From NCBI GenBank assembly GCA_009692685.1, contig SHYS01000006.1, forward strand, positions 81,033 through 145,032: 64,000 bases of DNA. The letters run 5' to 3'. Each line of letters opens with the position of its first letter. Positions within the stretch are counted from its first letter, which is position 1. The notes under the pieces are model-generated. The model worked only from the letters and a program-made list of their open reading frames with translations, searched no databases and was not told the DNA's origin. Made by a program: the position numbers and the translations under genes. This document shows, in pieces, positions 56,571-64,000 of the stretch. Source of the DNA: Dehalococcoidia bacterium (GTDB lineage: Bacteria; Chloroflexota; Dehalococcoidia; UBA2979).

Positions 56571-58436
56571 CTAGGCCAGCCCCAGGCTCTTCGTGACGTC
56601 GGCCTCGGACACCTTCGGAGCGCCCTCGTCCAGCCACATCCCGCGCACCTGCGAGTTGCCGTAGCACGACAGTCCGCTCGGGAAGGGGCGGTAGCCCATC
56701 ACGTAGTTGTGCCAGAAGCCGCGTGCCTGCAGCGAAGATGGCAGGAACATGTCGTAGACTTGGTTGAGCTGGTAGTCCCAGACTTTCTTCCAGATCTCTT
56801 TCTGTGCCTCGCGTTTCGTCTCGCGACGCTGTGCCTCGAGCATGGCGTCGAGAGTTGGGTCGTTACGGTTGCCGAAGTTGAGGCCGCCCTTCGAGTGGTA
56901 GAAGGGGTAGATCGACTGGTCGACCGAGTAGGCGGGCGGGCCGAAGGTCATGCCGTGCGCCGTCTCGTACTTGCGCTCGTTGAGCATCACCACCGAGGTC
57001 GGGTTGTCGACCGTGCGGTGCGTGATGTTCAGTTCCTTCACCTTCTTGAACTGCTGAAGGATGATGTCCTCGAATCCGTAGCGCTGAGGCGCTGCGGAGC
57101 TGAGGTACCAGCTGGTCACCTCGAAGGTCAGGGGCTTGGCGGCGCTGTAGCCGGCCGCTTGGAGGAGCTTTGATGCCTCCGCCGGGTTGTACTGGTAGTA
57201 CGGACCTTCTGAGGCCAGCGTCGGCCGCGTGTCGAACAGCTCCTGCCACGAGATCGAGGGCTTCGAGAAGCCGTCGCTGACGTAACCCTGGGCCGCCACG
57301 TACTCGGGACGGTCGATCGACATGTTGACGGCGCGGCGTACGCGCACGTCCTGCACGATCGGGTTGTTCATCTGGAAGACGACCACCTGGCTGTTGGCGC
57401 CCTGCAGGCCCTCGTAGAGCATCTGCACGGAGTCAGACGACTGCTTCATCATCTGCTCGGCGTCTTCGGCGGTGGCGGCGCCCCAGTCACCGAGGTTGTC
57501 GGTGAGGTAGGCCGATCGCACCACGGCGTTGTCGTTCATCACGAAGGGGACGACTTTGTCGAGGTACGGGAGCCCGTTCTCGAAGTAGTCGGGGTTCTTG
57601 ACGAACGTCGACTTTTCTTTGCGGATCCACTCCTGCTGGATGAAGGGGCCAGTGCCAACGGCGTGCTCGTTGAGGTAGGCCTCGTTCTGGATCAGCTCAC
57701 GCGGCCAGATGAAGGACCACGAAGCGATGTTCGTGGGGAAGTCCACCAGCGGTTGCGTGAGATTGACGACCAGCGTGTTGGGGTCTGGCGTCTCGAAGTT
57801 TGCGACCTCGAGGAAGACGTCCTTCATCACGCCGCTATTCTTGTAGCGCTCGAAGGACATCTTGACGTCCTCGGAGGTCATGACGCGGCCGTTGGTCGGG
57901 TTGACGTTATGGAACTTCACGCCGGGCCGCAGGTGGAACGTGAACCGCGTTGCGTCCGGGCTCGACTCCCACTTCGAGGCGAGGTCGGGCTCGATCTCCA
58001 GGCGCATTTGGTTCGCGAACTGCCCCATCTTCGCGCGGACGAGCTTGTTCATCGTGTAGTCGTACGTGGTGTTGACCGTGCACGACAGCGTCTTGTTGAA
58101 GTCCATGTGCGGCGGGTCAAGGTAGCGCGTGAGCAGCGTGCCGCCGTAGCGAGCGTTCGCTGCCGGGTCGCGCTCGCCGAGAGACGGCTGCGGGAAGCTG
58201 TCGTAGATCCCCGGCTTCAGTCGCGCCTGGCCCGCTGGGGCCTTGCCACCACCGGGAGTCGCTGCGGCACCCGCGGTGTTGCCGGTTGGCGCCGTCTTGA
58301 TCGACGTGACTTCCTTGGCGCCCGGCCCGCAGCCGAGCAGCGCCGCACCGGCCATGCCGGCGATCCCGAGGCCCGCGCCGCGAAGCACGGCCCTCCGGCC
58401 GACGGTGCGCCTCGTCCAGTAGTTTCCCTCTAGCAT
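56571..58436 (-). CDS. Extracellular solute-binding lipoprotein, family 5 (oligopeptide/nickel type)
   Basis: A 621-residue secreted ABC-transport binding protein. The N-terminus has a twin-arginine-like signal (RRTVGRRAVLRGAGLGIAG) ending in a lipobox AALLGC, so it should be lipid-anchored. Mature domain features are GGTLLTRYLDPPHMDFNK, LEIEPDLASKWESSPDATRFTFHLRPGVKFHN and VMTSEDVKMSFER. The SBP_bac_5 core continues VGTGPFIQQEW, FQMNNPIVQDVRVRRAVNMSIDR. A GGAGG site lies 7 nt before the ATG. No permease or ATPase genes follow, so the partner transporter must be elsewhere. Confidence 0.93.
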   Translation of the reverse strand: MLEGNYWTRRTVGRRAVLRGAGLGIAGMAGAALLGCGPGAKEVTSIKTAPTGNTAGAAATPGGGKAPAGQARLKPGIYDSFPQPSLGERDPAANARYGGTLLTRYLDPPHMDFNKTLSCTVNTTYDYTMNKLVRAKMGQFANQMRLEIEPDLASKWESSPDATRFTFHLRPGVKFHNVNPTNGRVMTSEDVKMSFERYKNSGVMKDVFLEVANFETPDPNTLVVNLTQPLVDFPTNIASWSFIWPRELIQNEAYLNEHAVGTGPFIQQEWIRKEKSTFVKNPDYFENGLPYLDKVVPFVMNDNAVVRSAYLTDNLGDWGAATAEDAEQMMKQSSDSVQMLYEGLQGANSQVVVFQMNNPIVQDVRVRRAVNMSIDRPEYVAAQGYVSDGFSKPSISWQELFDTRPTLASEGPYYQYNPAEASKLLQAAGYSAAKPLTFEVTSWYLSSAAPQRYGFEDIILQQFKKVKELNITHRTVDNPTSVVMLNERKYETAHGMTFGPPAYSVDQSIYPFYHSKGGLNFGNRNDPTLDAMLEAQRRETKREAQKEIWKKVWDYQLNQVYDMFLPSSLQARGFWHNYVMGYRPFPSGLSCYGNSQVRGMWLDEGAPKVSEADVTKSLGLA

Positions 58437-58556
58437 GCAATAACCTCCGTGCGTTCGACAGATGATCGTTCAAACTCGAGCGGACGCTATCACTGCTGAC
58501 CGCTACGTGGATGCCATCGATGCGTCGGGATGATCATCATAACACCCGCGGAAGTG

Positions 58557-58629
58557 GCGTCCGACGAGCGAAAAGCTGAGGACGAGCGCCCTGCCGGACC
58601 TCGCCCTCAGCTTTTCGCTCGTCGGACGC
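58557..58629. terminator. Long perfect hairpin 3' of metE
   Basis: Two perfect 25-base arms, 58557-58581 and 58605-58629, each containing CGACGAGCGAAAAGCTGAGG or its complement, enclose a 23-base loop. It begins 6 bp after the metE stop. No T-run follows on either strand, so its mode of action is unclear. Confidence 0.75.
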
Positions 58630-58634
58630 GGGAG

Positions 58635-60926
58635 CTACGCGCGCATGGCCTTCGCGGCGGCTACGAGGTGCTGGAGCGCCGGCACGGTCTCCTCGTAGCG
58701 TCGCGTCTTGAGGCCGCAGTCGGGGTTCACCCAGACTAGGTCCGGGTCGAGGACGCGCACGGCCTCGCGGAGGCGGCCCGCCATCTCATCGGTGGGGGGG
58801 ACGCGCGGCGAGTGGATGTCGTACACACCGGGCCCGATCTCCTTGTCGTAGTGGTAGTCGCGGAACGCCTCCAGAAGTTCGGCGTCCGAGCGCGAGTTCT
58901 CCACTGAAATCACGTCGGCATCGAGGTCCGAGATCGCGCTCATGATGTCGTTGAAGTCCGCGTAGCACATGTGGGTGTGGATCTGGGTGTCGTCTCGGAC
59001 GCCCGAGGCTGACAGTCGGAAGCACGGCACGGACCAGGCGAGGTAGCCCGTCCAATCGGACTGCCTCAGCGGTAACCCCTCGCGGAGGGCTGGCTCATCG
59101 ATCTGGATGACGCCGAGGCCGGCGGCCTCGAGGTCCACGACCTCGTCGCGGATGGCCAGGGCGATCTGTCGACATGTCTCGGCGCGCGGCTGGTCGTCGC
59201 GTACGAAGGACCAGTTGAGGATGGTCACCGGACCGGTGAGCATGCCCTTCATCGGCCTCGCGGTGAGCGACTGTGCGTACGTCGACCAGCGCACGGTCAT
59301 TGGTTCTGGCCGCGAGACGTCGCCGAAGATGATCGGTGGCTTCACGTAGCGTGAGCCGTAGGACTGCACCCAGCCGAATCGAGTGAAGGCGAACCCCGCC
59401 AGACGCTCGCCGAAGTACTCGACCATGTCGTTACGCTCGGGCTCGCCGTGCACCAGAACGTCGAGGTCGAGCTCTTCCTGCAGGCGCACGACGCGCTCGA
59501 TCTCCTGCTCGATGACCTTCTCGTAGCCCTCGGCGGTCAGGGTCTTCTCGGTGAGGGCGGCGCGTGCCTCGCGCAGCTCGGGCGTCTGCGGGAACGAACC
59601 GATCGTCGTCGTCGGGTACGCGGGCAGGCCGAGGCGGGCGCGCTGCGCTGCGCGGCGTTCGGTGACACTGCCCGGACGGCGGTAGTCGGCTTCGGTGGTG
59701 GCCGTTACGCGGGCGCGTACCTCGTGGTTGTTGGTGCGCGGCGACGTGCGGCGCGAGGCGAGCGCCGAGGCGTTCGCGGCGAGCGCATCGGCGACGCCGT
59801 TGGGGTCCTCGAGGGCACGCGCAAGGGTCGCGACCTCGTCCACCTTCTGGTTGGCGAAGGCCAGCCACGAGCGCAGCTCGGCGTCGAGGCGGTTCTCGCG
59901 CTCCAGCTCGAGCGGGGCGTGCATCAGCGAGCACGAGGTCGACACGATCACCCGGTCGGGCTCGACCAGCTCGCCCAGCTTGGTCAGCAGTGCCTGTGAG
60001 GCGCCTAGGTCGTTGATCCAGACGTTGCGCCCGTCGACGACGCCGGCGGCGAGATACTTGCCGCCGGGGAGGCCGTGCTTGCGCAGCAGCTCGAGATTGC
60101 GCTGGCCGCGATGCAGGTCGAGGCCGATCGCCGCCACGGGGAGGTTGGTGAGCGTGAAGAACGCCTCGTCGACGTTGCCGAAATAGGTCTCCACAAGGAG
60201 TTTCGTGTTTCCGGCCACGGCGGCGAGGGCGGTGTACGCGCCCTTCAGCACTTCGAGTTCCGCTGGCGTGCGGTCCAGGACGAGCGTGGGCTCGTCGAAC
60301 TGCACCCAGGCCGCGCCTGCGTCCCGCAGCGCCGTCAGCACCTCGACGTAGACGGGGAGCAGGGACGGCAGCAGCGACAGGCGGTCGAAGTCGTGTGCGT
60401 GGTCGTGGGTCTTGCCAAGCAGCAGGTAGCTCAGCGGGCCGATCAGGACCGGGACGGTCTCGATTCCGGCCGCGCGCGCCTCGAGGTACTCATCGACGGG
60501 CTTGCGTGAGGCGAGCCGGAACGCGGTCTCGGGCCCCAGCTCGGGGACGATGTAGTGGTAGTTCGTGTCGAACCACTTCGTCATCTCCATGGCCGTGACG
60601 TCGAGGCCGTCCGTCTGCGCCCCGCGCCCCATCGCGAAGTACGTGTCGATGTCGACGTCGCGGTCGACCGGCTGGTGGTAGCGCTCGGGCACGGCGCCGA
60701 CCATCGCGGTGGTGTCGAGCATCTGGTCGTAGAAGGAGAAGGTGTTGGAGGGGATGAGCGCGATGCCAGCGTCACGCATCCGCGTCCACGCCTCGAGCCG
60801 GAGGGTGCGCGCGGTCGCCTGTAGCTCGTCACGGGTGATTGCGTCGTCCCAGTAGGACTCGGTGGCGCGCTTCAGCTCGCGCCGCGTGCCGATGCGCGGG
60901 TACCCAACGACGTGTGACAGCGCCAT
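58635..60926 (-). CDS. metE: Cobalamin-independent methionine synthase
   Basis: A 763-residue enzyme transferring the methyl group of methyl-tetrahydrofolate polyglutamate to homocysteine. The N-terminal half has YPRIGTRRELKRATESYW and FVKFDEPTL-like WVQFDEPTLVLD; the C-terminal catalytic half has PTTTIGSFPQTPELR, VHGEPERNDMVEYFGE, IQIDEPALREGLPL and the zinc ligands in HTHMCYADF and NPDCGLKTR. GAGGAG precedes the ATG by 8 nt. I found no convincing cobalamin or SAM riboswitch in the 150 bp upstream. Confidence 0.97.
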   Translation of the reverse strand: MALSHVVGYPRIGTRRELKRATESYWDDAITRDELQATARTLRLEAWTRMRDAGIALIPSNTFSFYDQMLDTTAMVGAVPERYHQPVDRDVDIDTYFAMGRGAQTDGLDVTAMEMTKWFDTNYHYIVPELGPETAFRLASRKPVDEYLEARAAGIETVPVLIGPLSYLLLGKTHDHAHDFDRLSLLPSLLPVYVEVLTALRDAGAAWVQFDEPTLVLDRTPAELEVLKGAYTALAAVAGNTKLLVETYFGNVDEAFFTLTNLPVAAIGLDLHRGQRNLELLRKHGLPGGKYLAAGVVDGRNVWINDLGASQALLTKLGELVEPDRVIVSTSCSLMHAPLELERENRLDAELRSWLAFANQKVDEVATLARALEDPNGVADALAANASALASRRTSPRTNNHEVRARVTATTEADYRRPGSVTERRAAQRARLGLPAYPTTTIGSFPQTPELREARAALTEKTLTAEGYEKVIEQEIERVVRLQEELDLDVLVHGEPERNDMVEYFGERLAGFAFTRFGWVQSYGSRYVKPPIIFGDVSRPEPMTVRWSTYAQSLTARPMKGMLTGPVTILNWSFVRDDQPRAETCRQIALAIRDEVVDLEAAGLGVIQIDEPALREGLPLRQSDWTGYLAWSVPCFRLSASGVRDDTQIHTHMCYADFNDIMSAISDLDADVISVENSRSDAELLEAFRDYHYDKEIGPGVYDIHSPRVPPTDEMAGRLREAVRVLDPDLVWVNPDCGLKTRRYEETVPALQHLVAAAKAMRA

Positions 60927-61081
60927 GATCGGTGCTCCTCAAGCTCCTCAGGAAGGGGCGGTGGGGGATTCGAGGTGGCCGGAGATGTCCGGGTGTGACG
61001 TAGGGTACCGCGCGCGCCAGTGAGGGGGGAGGGCGCGAACCTGACGCGCCGCAATCATCGATGGGCGGTCAGGGTCTCGGG

Positions 61082-61618
61082 CTAGGCGCCGAAGAGCCGT
61101 CCGATCGCGTCAGAACGGTCGCAATTGACCAGGTGGGTGAGCACCTCGTCCTGCATCTTGTATACGAACACGATCCCGCCATAGATCCACTTGTACCGGT
61201 AGAAGTGGCCCCACGGGTCGGTTCGGTTGAAGCGCAGGATCGTGGCTGCGATCAGGAAGAGTGGTTCGAGGAAGTTCGGGAAGTACAGAAACATCAGCTC
61301 GTGCTGAGTGAGGAAGAACGCCGCCTGGCCCACCGTACGCAGCGCGAACAGCCCGATGATCCAGCGTCGCAGCGGCTACTGCCACGCCGCGACGACCATG
61401 AAGACGTAGGTGACGTAGTCTGCGGCCTTGTCGATGTTCTGGTAGAGGTGGTTTTGGTCGGCCACCACCCCGCCGCCAAGGCCAGCGGGGATGAGGATGT
61501 CGCCGTCCACGGTGTCGAGGACGAAGTTCAGCCAGCCTGCCTCGAACGGCAGCCAGGTCAGCGCTACGGGCAGCAGGAACTTCGCTGCCACGCCCGGTAC
61601 GCGCACCGGCCAGTTCAT
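61082..61618 (-). pseudogene. Polytopic membrane protein interrupted by in-frame TAG
   Basis: A 178-codon frame with about five hydrophobic segments (FLLPVALTWLPFEAGWLNFVLD, YVTYVFMVVAAW, RRWIIGLFALRTVGQAAFFLTQ, MFLYFPNFLEPLFLIAATIL, YRYKWIYGGIVFVYKM). TAG at 61376-61378 falls between AAWQ and PLRRWII, still in frame with the following coding sequence. A Trp codon (TGG) there would change to TAG by one transition. The rest is conserved-looking and unshifted. Function is not recognised; the family resembles small uncharacterised membrane proteins of Chloroflexota. Confidence 0.6.
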
Positions 61619-61788
61619 CGAGGGCGCCTCCGCCTGTTCGGCTGCAGCGCGGCCGACGCTACGCCTGCGCCGCTGGGCAGGCAAGGGATTTCCGAGGCCC
61701 ACACATGTCTCGATGAACGGTGTACAACGTGCGCGATCGGGCCGAGCGAGCGCCCTCGATGGGCGTCGCGTTAGCGAGGAGAAGCGAC

Positions 61789-62637
61789 GTGCAGCAACTC
61801 GAGACCGTCCCTTACCTGATCTACGATCCAGAGGACACGGGCATCCTCTGGATCAAGTTCAACCGGCCGGAGCGCCTGAACGCCGCGGTCGGCGGCGCCG
61901 AGCGCAACGGCACGCTGGCCAAGGTCGGTGAGTACATGCGCGCGGGCGATGACGACCCTAGCGTGAAGGTGATCGTGCTGACGGGCGTCGGTCGCGGGTT
62001 TTGTGCCGGCGTCGATGTGCGTGGCGTCGAGGGGTTCGTGCAGGGTGACAACTACCTCGGTGCTGCGCCGCCGCAGCCCGGACCGGACCAGAACCGTCAG
62101 CGCTTTTACTACGGCCTCACGAAGCTCATCAGGGACCTTTCGTTCATCCGCAAGCCCACCATCGCGATGGTGAACGGGCCAGCCGCTGGCTTCGGGATGG
62201 ACTTGGCCCTGCAGTGCGACATTCGCTATGGCTGCGAGAACACGCAGTTCATCGCTTACCATCAGGTGGGGCAGATCATCGAGAACGGCGGCGCGTACTA
62301 CCTCCCGAGGCTAGCCGGCATCGGACGCGCGCTCGAGTTCGCGTACACGGGCCACCTCGATGCCCAGCGTGCCGCGGAGTGGGGAATCCTCAACCGACTG
62401 GTGCCCGCCGACCAGCTGGAGGCCGAGGTGCGTGCGCTCTGCACTCGGATCATGCGGGTGCCGCCGTTGACCCACTGGATCAACAAGCGCGTGATGCGCG
62501 CCGCCCTCGATAGCTCGCTCGAGACGACGGCGGTGCTCACCTCGAACGCGTCTGGCATCCTGGCGACCTCCGAGGACGCCACCGAGGCCCGCAACGCCCT
62601 CGTGGAGCGGCGGGAGCCGATTTTCTCGGCCCGTTAG
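61789..62637 (+). CDS. Enoyl-CoA hydratase/isomerase family protein
   Basis: A 282-residue crotonase-fold protein. The CoA/oxyanion strand has [19 protein letters not shown], then [27 protein letters not shown] with the second oxyanion glycine. The [32 protein letters not shown] segment holds the Glu of the active site; [16 protein letters not shown] follows. The GTG at 61789 has AGGAG 7 nt upstream; an earlier ATG has no ribosome site. Could be a hydratase or a related crotonase in acyl-CoA breakdown. Confidence 0.92.
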   Translation: MQQLETVPYLIYDPEDTGILWIKFNRPERLNAAVGGAERNGTLAKVGEYMRAGDDDPSVKVIVLTGVGRGFCAGVDVRGVEGFVQGDNYLGAAPPQPGPDQNRQRFYYGLTKLIRDLSFIRKPTIAMVNGPAAGFGMDLALQCDIRYGCENTQFIAYHQVGQIIENGGAYYLPRLAGIGRALEFAYTGHLDAQRAAEWGILNRLVPADQLEAEVRALCTRIMRVPPLTHWINKRVMRAALDSSLETTAVLTSNASGILATSEDATEARNALVERREPIFSAR

Positions 62638-62734
62638 TGGTATCGAGGGGCCCCGGCGCCCGAGGCAGCGGTATCCTGACGGACGCATATCACCCGAGCG
62701 TTCGGGGTCAGGCGTTCGGGTTCGGAGGACGGCG

Positions 62735-63469
62735 ATGACTGTCGACACAAAGCGCATCGAGGAGTTGGCGGCCGAGCTTGCCTCGAGTCACCCTGCCGAC
62801 ATCATCAAGTTCGCGCTGCAGGAGTATGGGGCCGAACTGTCGATCTCGTTCAGCGGCGCCGAAGACGTGGTACTCGTCGATATGGCGTGGCGCTCGAAGC
62901 TTCCGTTCCGCGTCTTCACCCTCGATACCGGGCGCCTGCATCCTCAGACGTATCAGTTCTTCGATGTGGTACGTGACAAGTACGGCGTGACCATCGAGGC
63001 GGTCTCGCCTCAGGCGGTGGCCGTCCAGCAGCTCGTGGCCGACAAGGGCTACTTCTCCTTCTACCGCGACGGCCACGAGGAGTGCTGCTCGATCCGCAAA
63101 GTCGAGCCGCTGCGGCGCGCCCTCGAGGGGCTGCGCGCCTACGTGACGGGGCAGCGCAAGGATCAGAGCCCGGGCACACGCGCCGACATCCCGGTGGTGC
63201 AGATCGACACCGCGTTCTCGACGCCCGACGTCGAGTTGGTGAAGTTCAACCCGCTGGCGCACTTCACCGCGAACAAGGTGTGGCAGTACATCCGCGAGCA
63301 CGAGGTGCCCTACAACGCCCTCCACGACGTGGGCTTCCGCTCGATCGGCTGCGAGCCCTGCACCCGCGCCACCAACCCCGGCGAGCACGAACGCGAGGGC
63401 CGCTGGTGGTGGGAAGAAGCCACCAAGCGGGAGTGTGGCCTCCACATCATCAACCTCGGCAACTCGTAG
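62735..63469 (+). CDS. cysH: Adenylyl-sulfate (APS) reductase, assimilatory
   Basis: A 244-residue CysH-family enzyme reducing APS (or PAPS) to sulfite. P-loop-like [13 protein letters not shown], then [14 protein letters not shown] at 117-118 in [13 protein letters not shown], the [4Fe-4S] partner Cys 206 and 209 in GCEPCTRA, and the catalytic Cys 234 in KRECGLHI near the C-terminus. The four-Cys cluster marks an APS-type enzyme, as in plants and Gram-positives. No other sulfate-assimilation gene is close. A clear ATG follows a GGAGG site. Confidence 0.93.
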   Translation: MTVDTKRIEELAAELASSHPADIIKFALQEYGAELSISFSGAEDVVLVDMAWRSKLPFRVFTLDTGRLHPQTYQFFDVVRDKYGVTIEAVSPQAVAVQQLVADKGYFSFYRDGHEECCSIRKVEPLRRALEGLRAYVTGQRKDQSPGTRADIPVVQIDTAFSTPDVELVKFNPLAHFTANKVWQYIREHEVPYNALHDVGFRSIGCEPCTRATNPGEHEREGRWWWEEATKRECGLHIINLGNS

Positions 63470-63597
63470 TCGCCTCGAGTCCGACCAGCGGGAGCCGCTC
63501 TTGCGGAAGCCTCGATTCAGGGCTGGACCGAGTAGGGGGCTTTGTGCCGTCGGAGGCACCGGCTGCACGGGCAGCCGCGCAATTTGCGTAGTACGCC

Positions 63598-64000
63598 TCA
63601 CTCGAGGGCTGTGGTGTGTGGCAGTGCTGGGTTTGCCGCAGTTCCGGCCTCTAGCGAAGGCGTACCGGTTTGTGGTGGACCATCAACAGGGCAGGTATCG
63701 AGCATCGAGCCCAACGTGTCTCGCTCGCGCACTGTCACGGTTAGTGACCAGTGGTTCTTCACCGAAATCCATGACACCGCGTACTCGCACCAGTACTCCT
63801 TGCGCGGTGGCTTCCATTCGTCCGGCGAGTGGGAACTCTTCGATCGATTGGCCGACGCGAAAACGGCTACCAGGTGCTCCGGATGGATTAGATCGTTCGC
63901 GTACGCCTTCTTCTGTTCAGTCGTCCACGCCCAGCCACCTGAGATATGTGCGTTCTCGAGGGGCACAAAGTGGTCGACATCGAATTCGGATGGCTTAGTC
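63598..64000 (-). CDS. HNH endonuclease family protein, N-terminus beyond the window
   Basis: The frame is open from base 64000 leftward to a TAG at 63598, giving about 134 codons of the C-terminal part. It enters at FDVDHFVPLENAHISGGWAW, which is the His-containing HNH motif of the DUF1524/HNH group. HPEHLVAVFASANRSKSSHSPDEWKPP and YWCEYAVSWISVKNHW follow, typical of these nucleases (the type linked to GmrSD-like or stand-alone HNH proteins). The rest would lie past the window end. Could be a secreted or defence nuclease. Confidence 0.82.
   Translation of the reverse strand, partial: TKPSEFDVDHFVPLENAHISGGWAWTTEQKKAYANDLIHPEHLVAVFASANRSKSSHSPDEWKPPRKEYWCEYAVSWISVKNHWSLTVTVRERDTLGSMLDTCPVDGPPQTGTPSLEAGTAANPALPHTTALE

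Noticed and set aside
60927..61080. Cobalamin or SAM riboswitch upstream of metE
   Set aside because: The 150 bp has no B12-box or SAM-riboswitch core that I can recognise.

Overview
The window is a 64 kb piece of a high-GC (about two thirds G+C by eye) bacterial chromosome. It has no rRNA, phage module, insertion sequence or CRISPR array. Several features point to Chloroflexota, probably a Dehalococcoidia/SAR202-like lineage: two luciferase-like (F420-type) oxidoreductases, a FbiB-like nitroreductase, a PAC2 protein, a family III CoA-transferase, and a small zinc-knuckle protein with an HHWVIE core of a kind common in that phylum. This assignment is inference; no marker gene here proves it.

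Layout. 1-8 kb: hisS (3' end cut off by the window edge), a nitroreductase, rel (ppGpp synthetase/hydrolase), an epoxide hydrolase, tRNA-Arg, and two tandem cyclophilins. 8-14 kb: tRNA-Pro, pyrD, a zinc-knuckle protein, an Mrp ATPase, a NYN-domain protein and a broken methyltransferase. 14-24.7 kb: a long leftward pyrimidine operon, pyrR-pyrB-pyrC-carA-(GNAT)-(2H-like)-carB-(HAD)-pyrK. Most junctions overlap by ATGA, and the leader looks like a PyrR-controlled attenuator. 24.8-34.5 kb: PAC2, an MFS exporter, a GTGA-coupled rightward run (DUF72, a broken desuccinylase-like lipoprotein, a broken SH3 lipoprotein, GNAT), a hydrolase, a BNR-repeat protein with Sir2, and a TlpA-like thioredoxin. 34.5-44.5 kb: hicBA, an interrupted oxalyl-CoA decarboxylase-like gene, deleted acyl-CoA dehydrogenase and 6PGDH-like remnants, a thioredoxin-like gene with UGA at its first active-site Cys, an M20 peptidase, a luciferase-like oxidoreductase, a CoA-transferase and vapBC. 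44.7-64 kb: gltB, a deletion-fused ABC transporter remnant, a LiaI/LiaF-like pair, maf, rlmD, a peptidase, a second luciferase-like gene, an oligopeptide-type binding lipoprotein, metE, enoyl-CoA hydratase, cysH and an HNH nuclease cut by the window end.

Three things stand out. First, residues 39695-40204 read as a periplasmic thioredoxin-fold protein with a W-UGA-P-F-C active site and a hairpin just downstream, so it is a selenoprotein candidate. Second, the palindrome CCTCGAGG, and its half CCTCGA, is strongly over-represented, in the manner of cyanobacterial HIP1. Third, many genes are broken (five other in-frame stops, about seven frameshifts, four deletions or truncations) among otherwise intact housekeeping genes, which suggests active gene decay and possibly some homopolymer sequencing error.
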